Source: Tyto alba (Eukaryota > Chordata > Aves > Strigiformes > Tytonidae). Taken from it: a stretch of DNA of 64,000 bases. Below the pieces are notes generated by a model, which saw nothing but the letters and a program-made list of their open reading frames with translations, had not been told where the DNA came from and ran no database searches. The position numbers and the translations under genes are program-made. The first letter of the stretch is position 1. Each line of letters opens with the position of its first letter. Location of the stretch: positions 3,445,731-3,509,730 of the forward strand of contig NW_024881283.1 of NCBI RefSeq assembly GCF_018691265.1, given 5' to 3'. This document shows, piece by piece, positions 1 through 13,200 of the stretch.

Positions 1-3000
1 CTCATTCGTTAAGACAGGAATCACAGCTTTATTAGCAATTCACCTTCAAGTACGTTATCTGGTGACAAACAGGATGCAAATGCAAAATGCAAGTGATTTT
101 CCTCCAGTTGGGACATTTAAAACATTCAGGTGTCTCCTCTGAATCTATTTGTGTCTGGTGAGGAATAGCATACCTCAAAGCCTCAGTGTAGTTTAGGTAA
201 AAAAACCTAGAAATCAGTATACTGAAACAGTCTACTGGATTCTGCTCTCACCTGTCTAGTCTATTATCACTTCCTGTCTTTATTACAAATGCTGGTTTTC
301 ATAAGACCCTCCACTCAGAACTAAGCAGAAAGTATAAGCCACTAATAAAGACCTTAAATTAGTACATGGTTTCCTCAGTCCTTTCTGGTTGACTATTATT
401 TAACTTTTTTTCTTTTTTTAATTCCACCTGTAAACAGATCAATCTCCTCCCTGTACACTCTCCATGCTAGCATACTTTTGTTATGCTTTTCCCTGCAAGC
501 TTTAGTCAACAACAATCGTTCCATTAGTCTCACTGATATTTTCCCTTAAGATTATAGTTGTTTCATCCATATATTGACCTATGAATACCATAGTGTTTGT
601 TACAATACATCTTTTCAGAAATGCTGGTTAGGTTTTCTGGGGATCCAACTTCACAGCAATGGATTTATGTCCAATATTATGTTGTATCTTAATCATTCAA
701 TTCAGTGCTCTGAGTCTTCCCAAATTCAATACCTTTGTATTAATGAATTCTATGATTCCACTTTGTAAGAAAGATGAGCACTAATTTTTCCTTTTATTCT
801 TGTGCATTTGAAGAAACTCCCACAACTCTGACAGAAACAAGTGGATCTTTGGAAACTGATTCATTACTCCAAGTTTCAGTGCTCAGCCTCACAAGCCGTT
901 ATCTTACAATTTCAAGTACCATAAAAATTGGTCAAGCAATTTCTCATTCTTGTCCACAACTGAAACCAAAAGAAGTGTCCCTAAGTCTTAATTTGCACCT
1001 GTGACGTGCAAAACAATGTAATTCTCACTTGACAACATTTCAAGAGATTTTCCAAAAGACACAAATTCATAAATTAGATATATTGCAACAAATCATCAAC
1101 AGAGAAAATAATTTTATTGCTTTTACTTCAAGATAATGTTTCCAAAATTTTCTGTGCCTCTGAGTTATAACCCAGTGTCATCCTTTATACACTGAGCTTA
1201 AACACTTCATGGCTTGTTTTAATGTTGCACTTTTCAGACCCAGCAATCACAAGGTGTACCTCAGACCTCTGCACAAGACCTGGGATACAGATGGCTCGGT
1301 TAGTATCAAGTGCTTGATAATTCACAAGATTTAAGAATGTTCTTTCCTGGTTAATGCTGTCTACCATAAAAGACAAAACCTGAAAAATTGTCACATGTAC
1401 CAAACAGAAAAACAGATGGATCACACTCAAATGCTGTTAAGTTGTTGCACAGTTCGCATACATACACAGTGTACATTGTTTCACGTAACTACCACAGCCT
1501 AGAGGACTTGTCATCCCCTACATACAGTGTGCACAGCCACAAAGCACCCATAGAAGCAGACGTGAATGCTACATGAAACAGTTGGCTAGAACTTCCCTAC
1601 CAAGCCAGCTCTTCTGATTCTTACTTCAGCAAACTGAAGTATGACAGCAAGCCAGACCTCTGTGCTACACACACAGGTGCCTGCACCTGGTCACCGCTTG
1701 CCACAGCATTCCACACACGTATTACACACTGAATTGCAGGCAAGCTGCATCTCACTGATCTCAGTAACACCGGTAGCCAACATCAAATATTCAGGAGGTA
1801 AAACACAAACTCTACAGTCATTCCATAACCTCTGTGTGATCACATCCTCTATTGAACCTCGGAGTACTTGGATAGCAGACTAGCAATAGCTGTCAACAGT
1901 ACTCTGCATGGCAGCAAAAAGAACCTCTTTTAGGTTATCAAGAGAGTTGATGGTAGGAAGAGAAAATCAGGATGCTTGTACCACCCACTTTCCCAATGCA
2001 GACAGACCCCAGGTTTACAAAGACAACTTGGACCTCTGGGAGGTCCAAAGCTTTGGGGAGCACAGCCTCAGAGCCTGACGCCACCAGGACAGTATTGCTG
2101 TCAATTTGTCAACACCAGATTTGCTTACCCACTGCCAAAACCAACGGTGCATCCTCAACTTCCATATAGCATTTTGTGGCTTTTTTTTCTGTCTTGACTA
2201 TGACTCCCATGATAGACATTTGCCTAGCGCCTGATGATTAATTCAGCAGAGAGCTCCATATAAACTCTTTCATCCTAAAGCTCTCTCTCCACACTCAAAA
2301 ATCCAAAAGAAACATGACAAGAAAAAACTCATCTTAAAGAGTAACTCTCCTAGGCTGCACTACTTTTGGCCACCTGCCACATACCAAAAAACCCAAAGTC
2401 ACTCCCATTTGGCTTTTCTTGCTGAATTTCATCACATGGCCTGTAAGAAATACTGGAAAACTCAGTGCCAAGTACAGTCCTGACCCCACATGCTACTTCT
2501 AGGAGGGCAGTGAGAAGGCTGAGCTTAACCGTAGTCCTACTACAGCTCTCTGACCTCTGAAAACTATTCTGAACATGTAACAGTACCACGAGAAGCAGAA
2601 TACATGGTCCACAGTTTGAAGACAAACACAATGCAAAAGGTTTGAAAGCTATAGGGCCTAGAAAGAGCCAATGAAGTATAGCTCCAACGTAGTCTGAGTA
2701 GCTGGTATGAAGCAACTCTGCCACATCTTGTGTCAACTAATGAGCTACTTTGAAGATGCAGTAAATGTGTGTTAGTATCTAATTCCTTTAAAATTAAGGC
2801 TGAGCAAAGATCTCTTAAGTCAAGCCTGGCTTTGCCAATTTTCTGTGTCTTTAAATCTAGAGTAAGAGCACTCTCTGAAAACAGTTTCTAAAACCAATGG
2901 TAAAGGACTATATAAAGATAAGCCTCATTTTACTGGTTTCTGGCCTGGGAAAACACGAGTATATTTGTGAGATACCTATTTGTGACATCTCTATCTGCTT

Positions 3001-4155
3001 TCCTATGCAAAGCGTATTCTGGTAACTTAAACAAATTCTAAACAGTGTATGTCTCCTGATAGACACCAGAAGGAACACAATACCATCTGATGCTCCTGTG
3101 GTAGAATACATTAAAAAACAGACAAGATCTTAAGCTACCTAAATCTTTATTGATGTAAAACTGAGTTCTTAATTTTCCAAGTTTTGGTTCGGAAAAGTTG
3201 GCTCAAGTTTGCAAACTTTTGCTGCCCAGAAACATTTCTCTGTTTCAGTCAATTGCAAGTTAGGAGCCTCTCCACAGCTAAAGTACATTCGCTGACTTGG
3301 GTCCTCTCTGGCAACCATGTTAAGAAGCCTTTTTTTTTTTTTCTTTTTACTTACTACTTTAGTGTGATGTAAGTCAAAATATTAAGTAGAGAATGAGGTG
3401 GTGTATATCAGACAAATTCTTTTGCTGTAATAAAAATAACTCATTGTATCTGTGCTATGTACAACACTGTTCACAGATCCAGATCATGGGATGAAAAATC
3501 ATACTGTATTTCATAATGTAGGACAGGGCAACAATCCCATAAAACACAGGATGCCTAGATAACCCTACTGCAGCACAAAATAAAAAATAAGAATCTCAAA
3601 CAAGCTGTACGAAGTGAAGAGTTTTTACTCTTTAGTATCTGAGATTCCTTTTCCCATGTTATTTGAGCTTCTTCTCCTGAAGTTTCTAAGACAAGGTGCC
3701 ATCTGGCTGCAGTCTGATACCTCCTATATAAGTGCTTTGTAGGAAACAAAATGTCAACTTTAGTCCAAAATTAAGTTGGGAAGATAAAAGGCACTTCAAA
3801 GTATCGAGTTTCCCTTACAATCATTTTAATTTTTTTCTCTCTTACTAGGACAGGTTTAATGTTCAGGAATCAATGTGTCATTGTTTGCTAGCTGAGCACT
3901 GCAGTTTTGCATCTCTTCAAGCAGTGCATCTAATCGGAAGATAACTGAGGGAAGAGCTGTATAGTATGAGATGGCCTTAGAGTACAGGCAAGGGAAAATT
4001 CACTTCCTTCTGAAATTTCAAAACAAACTGATTTGAAAATAGTATAAGAGAGAAATTAAATAGTTATGCATAAATGTGAAAAATGCTGGGAAACGTTCCA
4101 CTGCTAGTGCCTATGTATATGATACACCAAACACATATAAAACCTATTTTCATAC
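1..4155 (-). other. PPP1R8: PPP1R8 intron 2 (inferred), no gene seen
   Basis: This A/T-rich sequence follows the donor of PPP1R8 exon 2. I looked on the minus strand for the FHA-domain exon and did not find it, so this is read as intron running off the left edge. No open frame here resembles a known protein. Small homopolymer runs (for example T at about 3330) are the only simple features. Confidence 0.6.
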
Positions 4156-4216
4156 CTCAATGAGTTTGTCCCCTTTGACTACATCCAGATGTAAGCCAGG
4201 TGGCGGTTTCCCTGCC
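4156..4216 (-). CDS. PPP1R8: PPP1R8 coding exon 2
   Basis: A 61-nt exon with acceptor ttttccag|GGCAGGG and donor TTGAG|GTATG. It completes the Trp codon from exon 1 and encodes AGKPPPGLHLDVVKGDKLIE, nearly identical to the known vertebrate sequence. It ends in phase 0. No exon 3 (the start of the FHA domain) could be found between 1 and 4155. Confidence 0.93.
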
Positions 4217-7200
4217 CTGGAAAATAAAGAAAAGGAAAATATAGTATCAAAATATTTAATAAAAAGTTTATTAGTGTTAGAGTTAATACTCTATTAGAGC
4301 TACAGACCTAACCTACACAAATGTAAGCAGAATTAGTTTGGGGAAAACATGAAAATACTGTAATTTTCTTTTCCTCCCTGCAGATTCCTTCTGACAAGAC
4401 ATAAAACATGATTTTTTTACAATAAGAGCTAAGCTAACAGGATATGAGGTATTTCAAGCTTTACTCCTCCAAGTGAAAAATAGCTAATTTATAAGATGAA
4501 TAGAGCAGCTTCTAAAAGAACATGATATGAGGCCAGGAAAAGGCTAAAACTAGAGAAGGGGATAGGCTGGGACTGTTTGCTTGGGGCCTGCTCAAGGGCT
4601 CTGTTTTTTCATGTTACCTTCAGAACAGTAGTTCTCTCTCCTTAGCTGATGAGAGGAACAGAAACTTCTACCATCCTTCCCCTCTAGGACTGCTAATGGC
4701 AAAAAACCCGAAGGGGGCTCCACACACACCTGTAATATTATAAAAATGTTGGCCAATAGCTAGTGTTCCTGCACACTCACCCTACAGCCAAACTTTCCTA
4801 CCAACACAGGTAACATGGAAGAGACTACAGGGATCCCTACCCTACAACCGTACAATCCTCCTCCACCAAAGTCTCAAACAACAGCTGGGCTCCTCCATCC
4901 CTGCTCACTTCATGTGAAGCAGATTCACCAGTAGGACAGTATTATTCCCACTTGGACAAAGGGAACACAGAGGTACATGGGACTTGGCAATGCACAGCAA
5001 AACAATGTTAATATGCAGGAGAACCCATGAGGATTAGCAGCATCAAAAACATATTTGGTATTTACAGTTCTCAAGAGCAGGACACCACTGTGGTATGAAC
5101 ACGTTGCCCTTCACTACAAAGGATTTTTGGCTGTTGACAGCAAATGATCTTTTTCTGCTCAGATGCTCTAAAAATCTGCATCTCTAGTACTTCTTCACTG
5201 ATAATAGCACTGCTGCTTGTCTCTAAGGTTGGACCAACTTTCTAGGCAATAGCTGGGACCCAGTTCTCAGCTGCACTGCTGCCCTTCTGAAGAACAACTG
5301 CAGATTTGATCACATTGCCATTTACTGCACAGAGCAAGCCAAGAGAACAGTGACAATGGATAGCGACATTCTCAGCATGGCTGGTGAAGAAAGAGAGGTC
5401 ACTGGCAACTGAAGTTGTTTGAGGGGGTTAAATATAGATGTTCACATTTCTGGGACATGCCTTACAATTTGAAGGTTTCTTCTGTGCCCCCAGGTCATCT
5501 GGTTACTACACATATGCTCTCCTAGATAACTTCATACAAGAACACAGTCCTCTATTATTTCTACTTCATTTCTGTCATGGTTTGAGCTCAGAGGGCAACT
5601 GAGCACCACATAGCCGCTCACTCCACCCTTTCCCCCCAGCACTGAGAAGGGGAAAATAAGCTAGGCTTGGGATTCAAGGAAGGACAGGGAGGGATAGATC
5701 ACCCATTACGGTCATAGGTAAAAGGCAGACTCGTTAGGGGAAGAAAAAAAGAACATAGATTTATTACAGACACTAACAACAACACTTAACAGAGTAGGAC
5801 AGCGAGAAGCATTGCCACATCTTGAGAACACCTTCCCCCCACCCCTCCCTTCTTCCTGGGCTCAGCTCTGCTCCTGATATTTCTACGTCCTCCCACAATG
5901 GCGCAGGGGCAGGGAATGGGGGGTCCAGACAGTGCTGCGCTTCTTCCATCTTCAGTGCGGGGAGCTTCTGGAACTTCTTCCCCCTGCTCCAGCGTAGTTC
6001 TTCTCTCACAGGAGACAGTCCTCTACAAATTTGCTCTGACATGAGTCCCTCCCACAGGCCACAGCATTTCCTTTGCTGCTCCGGAGTGAGACACCCCCGC
6101 ATGCTGCAATCCTCCCAGCGCCGAACTACAAGAGCAGTGGCTGCTTCTTCCCACAAGATCCTGGACTCCTTCAGGCAGAGACACCTTAGTGGGCTGTGTG
6201 AGGCCCCTCACAGGCCATAAAACAGTGTGTTCTGTAGACCTTAATGGGTGGTGGTGGGGGCCGCCCTGCTGTCTCACCACAGGATACAGGGGGTTCTCTG
6301 CTCTGGCACACCTCCCCCTTCCTTTCTTCCTCCGTTGACCTTGGTGTTCACGCAACTGCCGCAACTCCTCCTCACAAGTCTGACTCCTCCACACCATGTC
6401 CCTTCTTAAATACGTTATTGCAGAGGTGCAGCTGGTTGGCTCGGCCTTGGTGCAGAGGTGTGGCCGACTTGGAGCTGGGGGAGCTTCAAGAAGCTTCTCA
6501 CAGGGGGCCACCCCTATAGCCCCCTCCCCTGCTACCAAAAAAACCCACCACTCACTCAAATCCAGGACAATTTATTTCTCAAGTATTGCACAAGCATTTT
6601 CCATTCTTGCTCCAAATCCATTTTATTAGCCTGCTCTAATCTCTCTCTGGCCCTTCTTGAATATGCCAGTTGGGACTTTCACAAAGTTTTCTTACCAAGC
6701 CTTTCTCTAAGACTGTGCATAAGAATGGATATGGCTGATGTTGATTCTTATTCCTTTGGATGAACAAACAGCAGCAGCAAAAGTAGATGATGCAAAGCTC
6801 CAGGGCAATCAACTAAAATGGTGACTGCTTCCTAGAAATGGGATTACAGTGGTGTGAGGGAAAGACCAGAAAGTAAAAATGCTCCAAATAAAGATACACA
6901 GTCTGTCTGAGAAGTTCTACAAGGACTGACTCTTCCAGTCGCTCCAGTACAGCTAGGGGACTGCCTCCTCTTATGTATTGTTCTAGGATCATACAGCCAG
7001 GCTAAACCTTACTGTCTCTTCCAGTGGTCCCCTCAGCTCTCAGCAGTCATTTTTTCCATTGAAAGACAGGTTTCATGCACTGATTCATGTCCACTTCTCA
7101 GTGTTTCCTCATTCTGTGCCTGAGCACTGGCAAATTTGTTTTTCTCCACTGCACTGAAATTGCCATGTTCTAGTTACCCTGCGACACAACTTTTATTAAC

Positions 7201-10200
7201 TTTCACAAAGCCAGCCTGCCTTTGACCAAACAAAAGCTATTTCCCCCACCTTTTTTTTTTTCCTTCCAAATAGTAGACCTTTCAAGAAATCAACTCTATA
7301 AGCAAGTCTACTCACTCAATCTGATCTCTGCTTTTCTTTTCAGTGATCTCGTCCTGTATATTCAAAGGTCAGCCTATCCTAAAAATATTTTAGCAATGTC
7401 CTCAACGTACCTGTTAGGCCATGGGAAAGCTCCCAAGTGGTCTAGCACAACCATTTTCCTCCTCTGTAAACTGAATCCTGTCTGATGGTCATCTTTTGAT
7501 ATAAATAGTCCCTGATTTTTTCGTTCTCCCCTTTACTTTCACCCTTGCTGTTATTTTTACTCTGCTTTTACCTTCAACTTTATTTTGAACACAGAAAAAA
7601 GCCCAGCAGCAGCAGAAGATAGTGCCTTCAGCTATGAATGAAGGTGCTTGCAAAATTTATCTATTCTCTGGCTTCTTTTGGGCTGAGAATACTTTGTAGA
7701 TAGTATTTCCCCTATCTACCTATGACTGCAAAATACTGAACACAGTAAGGCTGTATATACTGATTATGATTATATTAAAATACACCAAAACAAACTCACA
7801 GAAATAATTTCTGATAGAAACCCCCTTTGGAACAGATTAAATCAATGTCACAGCTTAGGCTGCTAAAGTTAGATTTCTGAATACCCTTTAATGAAAAAAT
7901 AGAAAGATTTTCCAGTTTTATATTAAAAAGGACTCATTTCAGAGTCACCAAAGATCAGAAGTAATGGCTGTATTTGGAAGTATCAACAACCCCTCACATG
8001 CTCTGCCCCATCAGATCCCTTACTTCATGCAGTAGTAAAACACTGAAAGGAAATCTCTTGCAAAAATCTACTAGAACAAAGTTTGTTAGAAAGTTGGTAG
8101 TGCTGTTAGAGGAGAGCAGTTTTTTTCCCTCTTATTTCCAATATTTAAAAAACCAGTATCCTCCCACTAATTAATGTGCTAAATATCCACTAAACTAGTT
8201 TTCCTACACTGTTCTGAAGGATGGAGAATTACTTGAGGTCAACAGGCTCTCCTCTTCATAGATCACATATGGACAGCCAGGCTTAGCACTGCTCCAGGAC
8301 AAACGATCTCACATCACAACTTGGCTCCAGCACAAGTGCTTGTGTTTGAAAAAGAGAAACAAGAAACTGTTCTATACCTTCCAGATTGCGTACCACAGTC
8401 CCCACTATCTGAACATTTTCTGCTCTCTACAGGTCAGCATTCTGCAAGTGACCTTAAAACAAGACCTGCAAGTGGACTAATTGTTAATGATCACCAGTTC
8501 AGTAAGTTTAACTGAGACAAGGTACGTTTAGACCACATACTGACTTGCCAAAGGCTTACTTGGGGGAAACGAAGCCTTCCAGAGAATTAATGAGACCAAT
8601 TCGCAAGGATAACATGACCATAACAGTACTATGAAATTAATTCTCTGGATCAGAGAAGAGGTGAGAGGACATTCTATCCCAGAGCTTTTCTCAACTAATA
8701 ATAAGTTCAAGGAACTCAAAGAAGTGTAAGAAAGTTTATGGGAATTGATAAAAAGAATTTACAAACTGCAAAACCCAGATGGCATTTAGCCAAGCATTCT
8801 AAGAGATACCAAATACTAGATTTCTATGCTTAACAGTTTATCAATTTACTGTTTAAACTACTCTCTCAGATAAAGGAAGGTATCCACTTATTATGCTAAT
8901 TTTAAAGTATATTTCAGGAGTGATGTGGAAACTATATACAGTAAAGTCAGGTTCTGATTGGGAAACTGGTAGAATAGAATAGACTATTTCAGCTGGAAGA
9001 GACCTACACTGATCATCTAGTCTAACTGCCTGACCACTTCAGGGCTGATCTAGTTAAATCTTGTTATTAAGGGCGTTGTCCAAATACCTCAAACACTGAC
9101 AGGCTTGGGGCACCAACCACCTCTCTGAGAAATCTGCTCCAGTGTTTGACCACCCTCTAAGTAACGAAATACTTCCTAATGTCCAGGCTAAACCTCCCCT
9201 GGCACAGCTTTGAACCATTCCCACGTGTCCTGTCACTGGATACCAGGGAGAAGAGCTCAGCATCTCCTTCTCCATACCCCCTCCTCAGGAAGCTGCACAC
9301 ATTACAGCTGTAGATATTGTATTACTGAGCAGAACTAACAGACAGATAGTAATTGAGTAACAGACAGACCAGAATAGAGTAATCTAATCTGCACTTCAAT
9401 ACTCAACAGTATTGATCCTTTGGAAACATGATGATACGTGGGGATGACAGTTCTTCCAGTGACAAGGAAACATTTCTCTTGGATTAGAGAAGAGTAAATT
9501 ACACTTAATCTGCTCCTTTTGACCTTTGTAAGAATCCCAAGATGACAATGACCATGCTGAAAGTATGTCTTGTTTGACAGAATACAATCAAGCATTGAAA
9601 TAGTTTCTATTCTACTTGAGCTGAATGTCCCGGGAAAGGAGTTAATGTGGTTTCTGGATAAAACTGATGTTCATTAGCCAAATCAGTTGACTTCTTACAA
9701 GAGAAAGTAGGCATAGTCCCATATGATGAGACACGAGTAGGGAACTGAGACCGTCACTCTACCTCAGAACTACTGTTCACTACATGTACAATAGATGGGG
9801 AGTTACAAAATGGACTGTTTACATACTTAAAATATTCCTAATGGGATGTTGGGTTTTTAGGTTCTGGGTTTTTTTGGCGTGTGTGTGTTTTTTTTTTTAT
9901 TATTGCAAGGTGAACCAACCTTCCTTAAAATGATACTCTTCAAATCTTGCACACGTGTACTGTTTACAGTTGCCAAAAAGTACTGTATTCATGTTCCTTT
10001 AGACCATTTATCTTGTAAAATCAGAGCACTATTTAATCAAGAGAGCAGTGCTGCATCTGTATGACTTCAAGAATTTATCTTCTACATTCCTGTGGAATTG
10101 TATCAGGCAGATCAAACTGACAAATCCAGAATAAGGAGCCTTTTGCAAATAAAAAACTACGTCCAGTAACCAATATCAAGTGCCTCACACAGGAGTACTC

Positions 10201-13200
10201 TTCCAGTTTCTAAGTTACCAACTCAGGGACTTCCTGAGCCATAGTTGCTATCTGTTTAAACAGCTCTCTACATAAATTGTTCTAAGAACCCACGTAAACT
10301 TAGTGCATTCACAGAATCTTACACAATTTCATAGATCACTTACATATAGCTGAAGCACTGTCTCCACTATTTGGCTATAAATCTGCTTGCTATTAATTTC
10401 ATTTTGCAAGCTCTAAGTCTTCTCCTCAAAAGGACAGCAAACACTTGTCCCCTACAGACTTTCTGTTCACCATTCAATACACCCAACATATCTCTCAGTC
10501 GCTCCTTTTCTAGACTGTCCTGATTTCAGTTGGGGTAGAGCTAAGGGGTCTTTTTACCTCCTTCTGAGTAGCTAGAATAGTGCTGTGGTTTGGATTCAGT
10601 ATGGGATTTGATATGAAAAGAATGTTGATAATGTACTGATTTTTTTAGCTGTTGCTAAGAAATCTGAGATTTTTTAGCTTCTCATGCCCTGCTGGTGTGC
10701 AGGGAGAAAATAAGCTGGGGGGAAGCTCAGCCAAAACACTGGACCCAAACTGGCCAATGGAATATTCCATATCATATGTCATGCTCAGTGTACAGATGAG
10801 GGTTGGCTGTGAAGCTCCACTCAGGTTTTCAGGGTGGTGGTTTCTGGATTCTCTGTGATCCCTAGCCGTGAACAGCCTAGGCATCGGTCAGCAGGTAGTG
10901 AGCAATCACACTGTACATCACTCATTTGTGTTTTCCATTGTTATCATTATTATTCTAATTTTATTTTATTTTGATTATTAAATTGTTTTTATCTCAACCT
11001 ACGAGTCGCCTTACCCTTACTCCTCCAATTCTCTCCTCCATTCCCCTGGGGTGGGGGACCAAGCGGCTGTGTGATGGTTGGTTGCTGGCCAGGTTTAAAC
11101 CATGACACAAACTGAAGAGGAGCCTAGGCTAACCATCTGTATTACAACTTCCTATGCCTTTGACTGAGATAATACTTAAAAATAATACTTGAGAGAAAGA
11201 ATTCCTATGGTTTTTGAGGCAGTAAGTAGTATCACACAATCTACCAGAATTACTGGAGACAATCAAGAAGATGTAAACAAGGCTATCGGTACAGTAGACT
11301 GGCATTTTTTAAAAAAGCTTTGACAAAATTATCTAATGGTCTTATGGAAATTAAAGTGTGATGGGGAAAAGAACCTGTCCTGGGTTTGAGTGAGTGGTGG
11401 GTTTTTTGGGAGCAGTGGAGGGGGCTATAAGGGCGGCCCCCTGACAGAAGCTTCTCAAAGCTCCCCCAGCTCCAAGTCAGCTCCACCTCTGCTTGAAAAC
11501 TGAGCCCATCAGCTGCGCCTCTGCAATAAAGTATTTAAGAAAGGATGTAGTGATGAGCAGTAGGACTGGTGAGGAGGAGTTGCGGCAGCTGCGTAAACAC
11601 TGAGGTCACTGGAGCAATGGAGGAAGAAAGGAGGGGGGAGGTGTGCCGGAGCAGAGACCCCCCTGTATCCTGTGGGGAGATGGCAGGGCATCCCCCCCCG
11701 CCACCCATGGAGATCTACGGTGGAGCAGACATTGATTTATGGCCTGTGGTTTTTGCCTGGATGATCAAGGTGCTGTGCCCGAAGAAGGCCGGGGTCTTGT
11801 GGGAAAAGGCAGCCCTGCTCTTGTAGTTCAGCGTGGGGAGGATTGCAGCATGCGGGGGAGTCCCATCCAGGAGCAGCTCGGGAAGGGCTGCAGCCGTGGG
11901 AGGAACTCCGGTTGGAGAAAATTGGTGTCCCACGACAGAGCACTGTGAGGAACACTGCAACTCAGTCGGAGAAAGTTTGTGGAGGACTGTGGTCTCCTGT
12001 GAGAGGGGGACCACGATGGAGCAGGGGGAACAAGATCCAGAAGCTCCCCCCCACTGAAGATGGAAGAAGCAGCAGCAATGACTGCACACACACCCCCCAC
12101 CCCCCCGCCATTCCTTGCCCCTGCGTTGCGGGGCAGGGGGGAAGTAGAGATATCAGGGAGCAGAGCTGAGCCCGGGAAGAAGGGAGGGGTGGGGGGAAGG
12201 TGTTCTCAAGATGTGGCAATGCTTCTCACTGTCCTACTTTGTTAAGTGTTGTTGTTAGTGTCTGTAATAAATCTATGTTCTTTTTTTCTTCCCCTAACAA
12301 GTCTGCCTTTTGCTCGTGACCATAAAGGGGGATTTTTCCCCATCCCAGTCCTATCTCTAACCCCAAGCCTGGCTCTCTGTCCCTTCCTATTGCCGGAAGA
12401 GAAGGGAGAGAGAGTGGCTGCATGGTGGTTGGCTGCCGACCAGGCTCAAACCACAACAGAACCATTAATCCATGATGGCATGTGAATGATTAAGAGTCTG
12501 GAAGAAGCAGGGTTCTGCAAGATGTCTGCAATGTGTATATGCAGTCTGGAAAAAAGGAGCCAATGAACAAATGAGAAAAATCACTTATGACAACAGTTAT
12601 GGAGGAAACTCAAATGCTGCAAATGAAACTCATGATACTGAACAACTGCTTGGGGAGAAGGCACTCCTGAATGCTAGTATATGCTAGAGAAAGACCACCT
12701 CAACTATGCAAACACAACAAGGAGCTGCAGGCTTCTTATTGCCACTCAGGAAAGATCTAGCATCATCATGACTGTTTTCATAAAGAATCAGAAGAATGCT
12801 CATCGATAGCTGACAAAGCAAAAACATCATAAGAAAGAAACTATAAAAATATAATATTTTCACATCTTGAATGCTGTATTAGTTCTGGTGCTCTTGTTGA
12901 GAAGGATATAAGATGATAACCAGTACAGATGACTTCATGCAAGGAGGGTGAGGGAAAAGAGTATATCACTTCAGCTTGGAAAAAACTAGGCAAGTATCCA
13001 TTCCCTTTGTCCTCTTAATGAATGCTACAAAACTAGTGTATTCATTATTTCTTGAAACACAAGAAGCAAAGAACACTGGATCTGAAAACAAGGAGAGTGC
13101 CTTTTCCAACATTTGCATAATTTGTGGAAAGAACTGTCACTCAGCATTGTGGAATTAACAAAGAAAAATTATAAAATTTGTGGAGATCAGGTCTGGTGTT

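Noticed and set aside
1..4155. PPP1R8 exon 3 (FHA domain) within the window
   Set aside because: I looked for the complement of the conserved FHA-start sequence and found no match, so the exon must lie beyond the left edge.
6023..6559. 178-codon minus-strand frame
   Set aside because: It lies entirely inside the LTR at 5573-6569. LTRs of this kind are non-coding, and no retroviral domain is present.
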